Below, piece by piece: positions 38,059-45,873 of a stretch of 64,000 nucleotides of DNA. The DNA lies in the NCBI GenBank assembly GCA_937925685.1, contig CALAMI010000016.1:5001-69000 (forward strand), given 5' to 3'. Made by a program: the position numbers and the translations under genes. This DNA comes from Candidatus Binatia bacterium (lineage in GTDB: Bacteria > Desulfobacterota > Binatia > HRBIN30). The notes under the pieces were generated by a model. That model searched no databases and was not told the origin of the DNA. It was given only the letters and a program-made list of their open reading frames with translations. Numbering within the stretch: position 1 is the stretch's first letter; each line of letters begins with the position of its first letter.

Positions 38059-39264
38059 TTACCGTGCTGCCGCGGCGGCCTGAACTAGCGGCCCATGCCC
38101 CCCCGCGCGCAACCCACAAAATTCCTCGTAATCGATAAGTTCTTTAATTGTCGGTTCATCGCCACAAATGGGGCACCGAGGATCGCGCCGGAGCTTGTGG
38201 ACTCGCACCTCCATGCTGAGCGTATCGAAGTAAACCATTCGACCGATCAATGGTCGCCCGACACCCAAAATCAGCTTGATGGTTTCCAAGGCCTGAACAC
38301 ACCCGACTAAACCCGGCAGCACCCCCAGGACTCCGGCCTCAGCACAGCTTGGTGCCGCTCCTGGTGGCGGGGGTTCGGGGAATAAGCAACGATAGCAGGG
38401 GCCTTTCTTTGGGTAAAAAACTGAGGCTTGGCCCTCGAACTGGAAGATACTGCCGTGAACGTTTGGCTTGCCTAGCAAGACACAAGCATCGTTGACCAGA
38501 TATCGAGTGGGAAAGTTGTCGCAGCCATCGACGATCACGTCGTAATCGGCGAACAGTCGTAAGACGTTTTCAGACGAGAGGCGCTCCTGATAGCCGATAA
38601 CTTTGACGTCTGGATTCAGCGCCTGCAAAGTCATGCGCGCGGACTCTACTTTGGGCATGCCGATGCGATCATTGGTGTGCAGGATCTGTCTCTGCAGGTT
38701 GCTCAAATCGACGACGTCGTGGTCCACGACTCCGATCGTCCCCACACCAGCGGCAGCCAAATAAAAGGCTGTGGGCGAGCCCAGGCCCCCTGCGCCGATC
38801 AGCAGCACTTTGGCGTCCAGTAACTTCGCCTGCCCTTCTTCTCCGACTTCGGGCAATAAAAAGTGTCGACTGTAGCGCGTAAGCTGTTCGGGGGTGAATT
38901 GCCGCTCTTGTTTCCACGGGTAACCTTTGTCCTTCCACGCAGCAAACCCTCCAGCCATCGAAACAACGTTCTCGTAGCCCATTTCCAGCAACTGTTTGGC
39001 AGCGAGCAACGACCGGGTGCCACCTGCACAGTAAGCAATGATGGGCTTCGATTTATCCGGTACGAGCTGCTCCACCCGTAGCTCGAGGAAGCCTCGCGGC
39101 AGCAACACAGCCCCAGGAAGATGGCCCTCTCGGTACTCCTCTTTCTCTCGGACATCGAGGAGCACCCAGCCGTCGCCTTCAAGCTGCTGCCGCACTTTAT
39201 CTACGTTCCATTCCGGAACGACCCGTTTGGCCTCTTCCAGTAACTCCCGAAAGCTCTTTGGCAT
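38059..39264 (-). CDS. Rhodanese-MoeB/ThiF fusion, sulfur carrier adenylyltransferase
   Basis: A 401-residue protein with the rhodanese domain first and the E1-like domain second, the reverse of human MOCS3. Rhodanese (about 15-118) has the active Cys79 in AYCAGGTRS. The MoeB domain (about 125-370) has the nucleotide motif GAGGLGSP (157-164), VDGCDNFPTRYLVND, and the zinc Cys pairs CYRC and CPIC. It would adenylate the C-terminus of a small carrier and load sulfur from the rhodanese persulfide. Start ATG 39264 has GGGAG at about 8 nt; an open extension to 39429 is rejected. The adjacent carrier gene (16 bp downstream) is the natural partner. Pathway (molybdopterin, thiamine or cysteine) is unresolved. 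Confidence 0.93.
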   Translation of the reverse strand: MPKSFRELLEEAKRVVPEWNVDKVRQQLEGDGWVLLDVREKEEYREGHLPGAVLLPRGFLELRVEQLVPDKSKPIIAYCAGGTRSLLAAKQLLEMGYENVVSMAGGFAAWKDKGYPWKQERQFTPEQLTRYSRHFLLPEVGEEGQAKLLDAKVLLIGAGGLGSPTAFYLAAAGVGTIGVVDHDVVDLSNLQRQILHTNDRIGMPKVESARMTLQALNPDVKVIGYQERLSSENVLRLFADYDVIVDGCDNFPTRYLVNDACVLLGKPNVHGSIFQFEGQASVFYPKKGPCYRCLFPEPPPPGAAPSCAEAGVLGVLPGLVGCVQALETIKLILGVGRPLIGRMVYFDTLSMEVRVHKLRRDPRCPICGDEPTIKELIDYEEFCGLRAGGHGPLVQAAAAAR

Positions 39265-39553
39265 TGTCGTCTCCCTATCGGTTCGGCCACCGAAGCGTGC
39301 GTAAAAACGTATACAAACAGCAGTTTTCTTCAACCGTAACCCTTGCACCGCTCCGGATCTTGGCTCCGAGCTAACCATGCCCCCAACGACCCACTCATCA
39401 CAAGGCCATAAGAGGTGAACCACCAGCAACCAGCACTCCTAAAAGCGGCCCAGAATCTTGACTTCGTGTCCTATGCCCAGTAAGCGCTCGTTTCCAGGAT
39501 ACGACTCGGCTTCAACGCCTCTACTTAGCGATTCACCAGGGGAGGGCTTGGGT

Positions 39554-40321
39554 ATGGACATCTTAATGGAGATCTTCGATTCTATCTTCCGCTGGTTGCA
39601 CATTATCTTTGGCATCTTGTGGATCGGCCATCTTTATTTTCTCAACTTCGTCAATGCCTCTTTCGAAGGAGTGTTGGATGCAGAAACGAAAAAAAGGGTC
39701 ATCCCCGAACTCAGACCTCGCGTACTGTTCTGGTTTCGATGGGGTGCCGCATTCACGTGGGTGACAGGTGTACTCCTGCTCATCATCAACTATTATCATG
39801 GTGCCTTTTTGTTTCCTGAGGGCCGGGGTTGGTCGTTTGGCGCTGTGATCATGATCGTCCTGGTGTTCGCCGCTCCGTTCATTTACGACGCTCTGGTGAA
39901 ATCCTTTATGAAGGAGCTCCAGGTAGCCTTCATCGCCGGGTTAGTTCTTTCCGCCATCTTGGTGGTTCTTTTCAAATACCTTGGGGGCTTTAGCGTTCGC
40001 GGCTATGCGATTCATTTGGGGGCAACTTTCGGCACTATCATGGCGTTCAACGTTTGGTTTAGGATCTGGCCAGCACAGCAGCAAATCATCATGGCGATTA
40101 AGCAGGGTCAACCGGCGGATCCGGCTCTTGTCGCCTTGGCGGGCCAACGTTCCCGCCACAATACCTACATGTCAGTACCGCTACTCATGCTGATGGTAAG
40201 CGAACATGCCGTCACCTGGATCGACTGGGCCCACCCCATTGCCATTGTCTTAGTGGTGTTCTTGGGCTGGATGTTAGTTTACCACCTGTACGACCGCGCC
40301 GGCCAACTGAAAGGATTTTGA
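39554..40321 (+). CDS. PuuD/urate hydroxylase-like membrane protein, membrane domain only
   Basis: A 255-residue integral membrane protein with about 7-8 hydrophobic segments. It matches the membrane part of PuuD-type urate hydroxylases (DUF989): WLHIIFGILWIGHLYFLNFVNA near 15, then RWGAAFTWVTG, LGATFGTIMAFNVWFRIWP, SRHNTYMSVPLLMLM. The cytochrome c domain that ends full-length PuuD is absent. Several His (WLH, IGH, NYYHG, SRHN, SEHA) are candidate heme or metal ligands. Start ATG 39554 has GGGGAGGG about 10 nt upstream. It converges with a cupredoxin lipoprotein gene (21 bp gap). No urate-pathway gene is present, so urate chemistry is not assured. Confidence 0.8.
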   Translation: MDILMEIFDSIFRWLHIIFGILWIGHLYFLNFVNASFEGVLDAETKKRVIPELRPRVLFWFRWGAAFTWVTGVLLLIINYYHGAFLFPEGRGWSFGAVIMIVLVFAAPFIYDALVKSFMKELQVAFIAGLVLSAILVVLFKYLGGFSVRGYAIHLGATFGTIMAFNVWFRIWPAQQQIIMAIKQGQPADPALVALAGQRSRHNTYMSVPLLMLMVSEHAVTWIDWAHPIAIVLVVFLGWMLVYHLYDRAGQLKGF

Positions 40322-40341
40322 TCGTAAACGCGTGCCCAACG

Positions 40342-41118
40342 TTACGGCCCCTGGAAAGAGAACTCGATCATAGCGCGCCCTCGGGGATCGAGTTGGACTA
40401 CTTGTTTCTGAACTCCGAGTTTCTCGTGCCAAACCGCTACGCTGTACCTCCCCGGTGGCAGGGGGCCTAAAGTCACATCTTCTCCCCTGCGGGTCACTGC
40501 TCCGTAGGGATGCGCTAGTACAGCCACATAAGCCACCATCCAGGGATGGACGTCGCAGCCCACTCGTACCGCCACTTCAGGCTTGTCAAACTTCACGGTG
40601 CGGGACGTCCCTGCACGAGTCAGCATGAAATTTGTGCCGCGTCCAGTCTGGGGCTGCGTGTGAACGTTATGGGGCTCTGGGTCACTGTTGCGAAATTCCA
40701 CCCCTTGCCCGACCGTAGCGACGGCAACTCTCGGCTGGTAGAGGCAGCCTTTTTGGTCAATTACGGTGGGGGTGGCTGGTGGAGGGAACCAAACAGCCGG
40801 GAGCCCGTCGTCAACCCAGACTACGGCATGAAGCAATCTTCCATCTGCGTCGACCGCCAGGGACTCGTCGTACACTGGCTCTGAATGCAATTGGACACAC
40901 TGTGGCGCGCCGCGCATCACCACCGGTTTTGGCTCGGGAGGGGTTCCGCGGAAGCGAACCGTGACCGTGATAGAACCAGCCGTAGCTGGGTCCACCGTAG
41001 GGGCAGCCACAGCATGCTCCGGAGTAGCCCCAGAACGAGAGTCTTTGCACCCGCAGACAACCCCCACCACGAGCACCAAGCCGACACACACGGCCGGAAA
41101 CCCTTGCTTCTGTTTCAT
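40342..41118 (-). CDS. Cupredoxin-like lipoprotein
   Basis: A 258-residue exported protein. The N-terminus has a hydrophobic stretch and a plausible lipobox (VVCGC, lipidated Cys near 24). The middle (about 140-200) contains PHNVH and GCDVHPWM, giving the His, Cys-x2-His-x2-Met arrangement of type 1 copper sites. The C-terminal part (LGPLPPGRYSVAVWHEKLG) resembles carboxypeptidase-regulatory or methylamine-utilisation accessory domains. It is probably a periplasmic electron carrier or copper-binding protein. The upstream neighbour on the same strand is a Fur-family regulator (42 bp gap), hinting at metal control. Start ATG 41118; an upstream TTG frame to 41154 is less likely. Confidence 0.78.
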   Translation of the reverse strand: MKQKQGFPAVCVGLVLVVGVVCGCKDSRSGATPEHAVAAPTVDPATAGSITVTVRFRGTPPEPKPVVMRGAPQCVQLHSEPVYDESLAVDADGRLLHAVVWVDDGLPAVWFPPPATPTVIDQKGCLYQPRVAVATVGQGVEFRNSDPEPHNVHTQPQTGRGTNFMLTRAGTSRTVKFDKPEVAVRVGCDVHPWMVAYVAVLAHPYGAVTRRGEDVTLGPLPPGRYSVAVWHEKLGVQKQVVQLDPRGRAMIEFSFQGP

Positions 41119-41160
41119 CGCTCGATCACCACGCTTCTGCGTCGTCAAAGTCACCCGGCT

Positions 41161-41571
41161 CTATGGCCTCGGCGTGTGCCGATGCCGACCGCGACAGTCG
41201 CCGCATATGCCGAGCCAGGTCAGCTGCCAGCCTGCAACAGAATAACCCGAGCGCTCAAGCATGCTGGCATCGAGCGAGCGAACGCGGGGAACGTCCGCAA
41301 GCCGCCCGCAGCTGCGACATGCAAAATGATCGTGTGGTTCCACCGAGGCATCGAAATGTTGCACCCCGTCCGGACTCCGAACCACCAACAAACGTCCCTG
41401 TTGCACGAGCTTTTGAAGATTGCGGTACACAGTCCCTCGACTGATGCTCCGCATCCGCTGACGTGCGCGACAAAATACCTCTTCTGCCGTTGGGTGGCCT
41501 TCCGCCTCAGCGACGGCTTCCCAAACCGCCTGCAACTGTCGCGTGTGCCGCTGCCTCGGTTGCCAGTTCAC
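41161..41571 (-). CDS. Fur-family (PerR-like) transcriptional regulator
   Basis: A 136-residue metal-responsive repressor. The winged helix (about 8-80) has RQLQAVWEAVAEAEGHPTAEEVF and SRGTVYRNLQKLVQQG. The metal domain has HFDASVEPHDHF with regulatory His/Asp ligands, and two zinc Cys pairs CRSC and CGDC. The length and HDHFACRSC pattern favour a PerR-type peroxide sensor. It overlaps the DUF3501 gene by 4 nt (ATGA), so they are translationally coupled. With rubrerythrin upstream this is an oxidative-stress unit. Confidence 0.93.
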   Translation of the reverse strand: MNWQPRQRHTRQLQAVWEAVAEAEGHPTAEEVFCRARQRMRSISRGTVYRNLQKLVQQGRLLVVRSPDGVQHFDASVEPHDHFACRSCGRLADVPRVRSLDASMLERSGYSVAGWQLTWLGICGDCRGRHRHTPRP

Positions 41572-42149
41572 TGCAGGTCTTCGGCCAAAGAAGCTCTCAC
41601 CGCCGATGGAATCTCCGCTGCTGCCTGGTAATTCGGGTGGGAAATGACTAGTCGCGCCGTAACGGTCTCATCGCGGAGGAGACGGGGCATCTCACGTGGG
41701 CAAAGAAATCGCACGTACTGAACCGCGCTTAACTTATCCTCCTTAGCTCGACCCGGCTCAAAAACTCCGCGAAGCTGTAACGAGCCTACCTCGAGTCGGA
41801 CACACTCATCGATCCCACGGAATTGCAACAGCTCTTCGCGAACCCTGTTCGGATCAGTCATTTCGAGAAACATCGTTGTGCTTAGCTCATTGGGCCCGGG
41901 AATGAGCTGGTTGTATACGGCTATTTCTTCCCGTACCCGATCGAGGTCTACGATATGCTCCGCTCGTAGCATCTCTTGAATTTGAAACCACACGGTATCG
42001 TGGTTCTCGAAGACGAAGGTAACTTTGTCACCAACGGAAACTCGGCGGTTTTTCTTTAACTCGATGATCCGCCGCCGAACGTGGTCGCGGATCTGCTCGT
42101 ATCTCTGGAGCCCGACAATTTCATCCAACGTAACTGCTGTAACTGCCAT
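41568..42149 (-). CDS. DUF3501 family protein
   Basis: A 193-residue protein of a family with unknown chemistry that is repeatedly found beside rubrerythrin and Fur genes. Typical stretches are RRRIIELKKNRRVSVGDKVTFVFENHDTV (split over about 26-55) and FQIQEMLRAEHIVD, and it ends with ISHPNYQA. No metal motif or membrane segment is seen. It overlaps fur by 4 nt and starts about 97 bp after rubrerythrin, with a strong terminator between. The Fe-S oxidoreductase that often completes this cluster is absent here. Confidence 0.88.
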   Translation of the reverse strand: MAVTAVTLDEIVGLQRYEQIRDHVRRRIIELKKNRRVSVGDKVTFVFENHDTVWFQIQEMLRAEHIVDLDRVREEIAVYNQLIPGPNELSTTMFLEMTDPNRVREELLQFRGIDECVRLEVGSLQLRGVFEPGRAKEDKLSAVQYVRFLCPREMPRLLRDETVTARLVISHPNYQAAAEIPSAVRASLAEDLQ

Positions 42150-42177
42150 GGCGCATACTCAAGCAACCGGATCGCAC

Positions 42178-42218
42178 AAGAAAAACTGGCCGGTGTACGG
42201 CTCGAGCACACCGGCCAG
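42178..42218 (-). terminator. Intrinsic terminator after rubrerythrin
   Basis: Perfect 11-bp stem: CTGGCCGGTGT (42186-42196) pairs with ACACCGGCCAG (42208-42218) with an 11-nt loop. On the minus strand the stem is followed by TTTTTCTT. It separates rubrerythrin from DUF3501-fur, so the latter is expressed by readthrough or its own promoter. Confidence 0.8.
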
Positions 42219-42245
42219 ATCTCCGTCCGGAGACATGCGGAGGTG

Positions 42246-42677
42246 TCAAGAGGCCGCCTTGAGCGAATCCAAGCCTTTTTGGAATCGGCCCGCGTGTGAT
42301 TTCTCCGCTCTTGCTAAAGTCTCAAACCATTCCGCAATTTCCTCGAAACCCTCCTCACGCGCAGTTTTCGCGAAACCAGGGTACATCTGCGTATATTCGT
42401 ACGTCTCACCCTCGATAGCGGATTTCAGGTTTTTTTCTGTGTCTCCGATGGGTACGTTCGTCACCGGGTCCCCAACCTCTTTCAGAAAGTCCAGATGCCC
42501 AAATGCGTGACCAGTTTCCGCCTCGGACGTGTCACGGAACAGCCCGCCAATGTCAGGATAACCCTCGATGTCGGCGCGACGTGCAAAATACAAATACCGA
42601 CGGTTTGCCTGCGACTCACCTGCAAACGCTGCCTTCAAATTCTCGTGCGTTTTCGTTCCACCCAAACTCTTCGCCAT
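42246..42677 (-). CDS. Rubrerythrin, diiron domain only
   Basis: A 143-residue ferritin-like peroxide reductase. Diiron ligands are in AFAGESQANRRYLYFA (Glu, first helix), TSEAETGHAFGHL (E-x-x-H), IEGETYEYTQMYP and LARAEKSHAGRF (E-x-x-H). The C-terminal rubredoxin domain of classical rubrerythrin is missing, so electrons must come from another donor. The start has a strong AAGGAGG at 8 nt spacing. An imperfect palindrome lies across the upstream region (42691-42713), possibly the site of the Fur/PerR-like protein. A terminator follows. Confidence 0.95.
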   Translation of the reverse strand: MAKSLGGTKTHENLKAAFAGESQANRRYLYFARRADIEGYPDIGGLFRDTSEAETGHAFGHLDFLKEVGDPVTNVPIGDTEKNLKSAIEGETYEYTQMYPGFAKTAREEGFEEIAEWFETLARAEKSHAGRFQKGLDSLKAAS

Positions 42678-42690
42678 AAACCCGACCTCC

Positions 42691-42713
42691 TTAATAGGAC
42701 TTGTTCTTAGTAA
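42691..42713. promoter_or_regulatory. Candidate Fur/PerR-type operator upstream of rubrerythrin
   Basis: Imperfect 11-1-11 palindrome: TTAATAGGACT (42691-42701), central T, GTTCTTAGTAA (42703-42713), with 7 of 11 positions symmetrical. It overlaps the ribosome site by 2 nt. AT content is higher than surroundings. Similar TTA..TAA ends are common in Fur-family boxes. Confidence 0.35.
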
Positions 42714-42761
42714 AGCTATTTATGCTCCCCATCCTGGACTGTCAACGCCGCTAGAGAATAG

Positions 42762-43367
42762 TTAATGCTGGACCGCTTGGACGCTAGCGCGTTCGTGAAG
42801 TTCCTTGATCCATCGCTGCACGTTGACCAAGCTAGGATCTACTTCCACCCCCAATTTGGGCAGTAACAAGATACCGGGGGCGAAGGCAGCGTCGGCCAAA
42901 GAGAACTCACCGGCAACAAAGCGATGGGACTGCAGCGGGTGTTCCAACCGACGAAAAAGCTGGAGAATTTCGTTTTGCAGGCGCCGAATTTTTTCCCCAT
43001 CGCGTTCCGCTTCACCGCGTCGCAACTCCGCTTGGAGAAGCTCAACCCGCGGGGTGAACAGCATATCAGCCAAGTCCTCGTTCATGCGCACCTTCGCTCG
43101 GCCATACGAGTCCTCCGGCATCAAAGGTGGATTCGGGTATTCTTCGTTCAAGTACTCGTTGATGATCGTTGAATCGTAAATCACCGCGTCTTCGTCCACC
43201 AGTACAGGCACTTTCCCGAGCGGGTTAAGCTTAAGGAATTCCGCAGAGCGCTGCTCGTTCTTCCTCAAGTCCACGAGTCTCGTCTCGAATTCCAGTTCTT
43301 TCTCAGCCAACACTATGCGCACCTTCTGCGCATAGGGGCATTCCGGGAAGTCGTAGAGCACAATCAT
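42762..43367 (-). CDS. Glutathione S-transferase family protein
   Basis: A 201-residue GST-fold protein. The thioredoxin-like N-domain starts IVLYDFPECPYAQKVRIVL with the CPYA catalytic motif, followed by NPLGKVPVLVDEDAVIYDSTIINEYL (cis-Pro and glutathione gamma-Glu site, about 48-73). The helical C-domain is shorter than in many GSTs, with FSLADAAFAPGILLL. It resembles SspA and the stringent-starvation or beta-type GSTs. ATG 43367. It lies immediately upstream of the rubrerythrin region (84 bp), same strand. Confidence 0.92.
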   Translation of the reverse strand: MIVLYDFPECPYAQKVRIVLAEKELEFETRLVDLRKNEQRSAEFLKLNPLGKVPVLVDEDAVIYDSTIINEYLNEEYPNPPLMPEDSYGRAKVRMNEDLADMLFTPRVELLQAELRRGEAERDGEKIRRLQNEILQLFRRLEHPLQSHRFVAGEFSLADAAFAPGILLLPKLGVEVDPSLVNVQRWIKELHERASVQAVQH

Positions 43368-43456
43368 GCCTGAGTCCCCTCCGAAGTGTGAATTACCCTA
43401 GGTTCTTCGCAAAAAGACACCTCGGTGTCCACATTTGAGGGGCCCGATTTCCAGGG

Positions 43457-44311
43457 TCAACCCAAATGCTTCCACGCGTGATACGAACTTCGCACCAGAG
43501 GGCCGGCCTCGACATGCCGAAAACCGATGGACAACGCCTGGGTCCGTAAGCTTTGAAACTCCTCTGGAGGCACATACCGCACCACTGGCAGATGGGATGA
43601 CGTGGGTCGCAAATACTGACCTAGGGTTAAGATATCACATCCCACATTGACCAAATCACGGAACACCGAAGCCAGCTCTTCGAAGTTTTCCCCCAGGCCC
43701 AGCATGAGGCCGGTTTTCGTTCGCACATCCGCTCGGTAGCTTTTTGCTTTCGCTAATAATGCCAGCGACCGCTCATACCGTGCGCCAGGACGAACGCTGC
43801 GGTACAATCGAGGCACTGTCTCGACATTGTGGTTCAGCACGTCCACGGGGGTATCCAGCAAACGCTGCAACGCAGCCCAGTTTCCTCGGAAGTCTGGGAC
43901 CAACACCTCCACCGTACTCTCCGGCCGGAGCGCTTTGATCGCCAACACGGTACGAGCGAACTGACTCGCACCGCCATCGGCAAGGTCGTCGCGGTTCACC
44001 GAGGTCACGACCACATGCTTTAACTCGAGGGCAGCCACCGCACGTGCCACCCTCTCCGGCTCCGTTGGATCCACTGCCGGCGGCTTCCCATGCCGCACGG
44101 CGCAAAAGTTGCAGTTCCGTGTGCACACGTCGCCAAGCAGCATGAACGTTGCGGTACCATGGGACCAGCACTCGCCAATGTTGGGGCAGTGAGCTTCTTC
44201 ACAGACAGTGTGAAGTCGCCACAGCTTGACTACTCTCTTAGTAGCGAAGAAGTCGACACCAGTCGGGGCGCGAACCTTCAACCACGGAGGATGACGGCGC
44301 CTGCTTTCCAT
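43457..44311 (-). CDS. lipA: Lipoyl synthase
   Basis: Radical SAM enzyme inserting two sulfurs into octanoyl groups on lipoyl domains. It has 284 residues. The auxiliary cluster is visible as CEEAHCPNIGEC and the radical SAM cluster as CTRNCNFCAV. Core stretches VTSVNRDDLADGG, LNHNVETVPRLY and TKTGLMLGLGE follow, ending with HVEAGPLVRSSYHA. Start ATG 44311 (MESRRRHPP) has GGGAG about 8 nt upstream and overlaps lipB by 34 nt; the frame extends to 44359. Translational coupling with lipB is likely. It serves glycine cleavage and any 2-oxoacid dehydrogenase in the cell. Confidence 0.97.
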   Translation of the reverse strand: MESRRRHPPWLKVRAPTGVDFFATKRVVKLWRLHTVCEEAHCPNIGECWSHGTATFMLLGDVCTRNCNFCAVRHGKPPAVDPTEPERVARAVAALELKHVVVTSVNRDDLADGGASQFARTVLAIKALRPESTVEVLVPDFRGNWAALQRLLDTPVDVLNHNVETVPRLYRSVRPGARYERSLALLAKAKSYRADVRTKTGLMLGLGENFEELASVFRDLVNVGCDILTLGQYLRPTSSHLPVVRYVPPEEFQSLRTQALSIGFRHVEAGPLVRSSYHAWKHLG

Positions 44312-44994
44312 CTCGAGCTCCCTTGCACACGGAACAGAGACCACGCCCGTACGAAGCAATCAGCGAAACTCATGGCTACGCTAGCCAGGTCCAAGGACTG
44401 TTCAAGCTCCTCTTCCAAACTGGTGAAGGCGAGGCCGGGGCTGCGGCACGGAACAATCGTCTTGAACGGGGGAATTGCTCTCTGTTGCACATTCAGGGCA
44501 ACGCCGTGAAAGGCTACCCAACGTCGTACACCTATACCAAACGATGCGATCTTGCCTCCTCGGGCCCAAACACCCATCCGCTCCTTGTCCAGCCACACTT
44601 TCGCTCCAAATGCAGCACACGTTCGCACGACAACCTCGCCCAAAAAGCTAATATACGCGCGCACGTCGGGGCATGGCAGGTGCACGATCGGATACACCAC
44701 GAGTTGCCCTGGCCCATGGTAAGTCACGCCGCCGCCGCGATTAATCCTGTATGCAGGAACACCAAGTCGCTGATCTGCGCCGCAAAGATCCTCCTCCGAA
44801 GCTCCTCGGCCGAGAGTAAATACAGCTTCGTGCTCCAGCAGCAAGAGATAATCGATCGGGTCACCAGAAAGTTTTCTTTCCACCAACTCTTCCTGTGCGC
44901 GCCATGCGCCCTCGTATGCCTGGCGACCCAAAAACTGGACAGAGTGGCGCAGCCCCTGAGAAGTTCTCGGTCCGTAGGACACGGACTCAGTCAT
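44278..44994 (-). CDS. lipB: Octanoyl-ACP:protein transferase
   Basis: Transfers octanoate from ACP to lipoyl domains, the step before LipA. It has 238 residues. The motif RGGGVTYHGPGQLVVYP (about 85-101) is the LipB signature. The active Cys is in PCRSPGLAFTSL and the catalytic Lys in GKIASFGIG. The polypeptide runs about 25 residues past the usual end, into a lipA overlap of 34 nt, so both genes share this DNA. Operon lipB-lipA on the minus strand. Confidence 0.96.
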   Translation of the reverse strand: MTESVSYGPRTSQGLRHSVQFLGRQAYEGAWRAQEELVERKLSGDPIDYLLLLEHEAVFTLGRGASEEDLCGADQRLGVPAYRINRGGGVTYHGPGQLVVYPIVHLPCPDVRAYISFLGEVVVRTCAAFGAKVWLDKERMGVWARGGKIASFGIGVRRWVAFHGVALNVQQRAIPPFKTIVPCRSPGLAFTSLEEELEQSLDLASVAMSFADCFVRAWSLFRVQGSSRWKAGAVILRG

Positions 44995-45095
44995 CTCGAC
45001 GCTACCCTGGCTTATTTTGTATCCGCCTTTGTATCCGTCGACCCACGCTTGCTCGACTCCGCAACCGCAAGCTCGACGATGTGAGCGTTCGAATC

Positions 45096-45833
45096 TTAGC
45101 CCAAGTGTTCCCGAAAAAATTCGACGCAGCGCCGCCAGGCGTCGCGCGCAGCCTCGGGCCGATAGGCCTCGGCACGGGTATCGTTGAAAAATGCATGCCC
45201 CGCACCGCGGTAGACCTTCAACGTAAACTGCTTACCAGCGCCTTTCAGCAAGTTTTCCAATTCCTTGATGTCTTCGCGCGGAATCAACGGGTCTTCCTCA
45301 CCGTAAAGGCCCAGGAACGGGCAGCTTAAATGCTGAGCCACTTCCAGGGGCGCAGGAATCTTATTCGGGGTTTTTTCCCGCCAGCGGAGCATCCCATAAA
45401 AGCTCACGCAAGCCGCGAAATTCTTCTGCAAACACGCAGCTAAAAGTGCGTACTGGCCTCCCAAACAAAAGCCCAGAACGCCGATCGAGCCCCCTTTGAC
45501 TTCGATACGGCTACGCAGAAAGCGTGCTGCAGCTTCGATGTCTCCCAACACGCGGCGATCATCCAACCGTTGAATCCATGCTTGCACCTCCTCCGGTGAC
45601 CGTAACTTTGGCGCACCCTCGCGACTATACAGGTCGCACACGAATGCAAAAAAACCCTCTCGGGCAAGCCGACGCGCAATCTCCCGATAATGATCGGAAA
45701 GACCATGCACGTCGTGCACCACGACAACCGCCGGCATCCGATCATGTTTAGGTGGCCAGGCAGCATAACCCCTAAGGGTTTCCCCCTCGCGTACGAACGT
45801 GAGTTCTTCGGTTTTCAGGGTCACCTCTGCCAT
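45096..45833 (-). CDS. Dienelactone hydrolase family protein
   Basis: A 245-residue alpha/beta hydrolase. The nucleophile elbow GFCLGG carries the active Cys, the acid is Asp in GEEDPLIP, and the base is His in RGAGHAFFN, the Cys-Asp-His triad of the DLH family. The N-terminal beta strands (LRGYAAWPP, MPAVVVVHDVHG) place the oxyanion loop. Family members cleave dienelactones, but many have other esters; no aromatic-degradation gene is adjacent. It lies about 100 bp before lipB and 40 bp after the ThiO-like gene. Confidence 0.92.
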   Translation of the reverse strand: MAEVTLKTEELTFVREGETLRGYAAWPPKHDRMPAVVVVHDVHGLSDHYREIARRLAREGFFAFVCDLYSREGAPKLRSPEEVQAWIQRLDDRRVLGDIEAAARFLRSRIEVKGGSIGVLGFCLGGQYALLAACLQKNFAACVSFYGMLRWREKTPNKIPAPLEVAQHLSCPFLGLYGEEDPLIPREDIKELENLLKGAGKQFTLKVYRGAGHAFFNDTRAEAYRPEAARDAWRRCVEFFREHLG

Positions 45834-45873
45834 ACTGCCTCCTTCCGCGCCGATGGTTTACTCCCTTGGAGAG

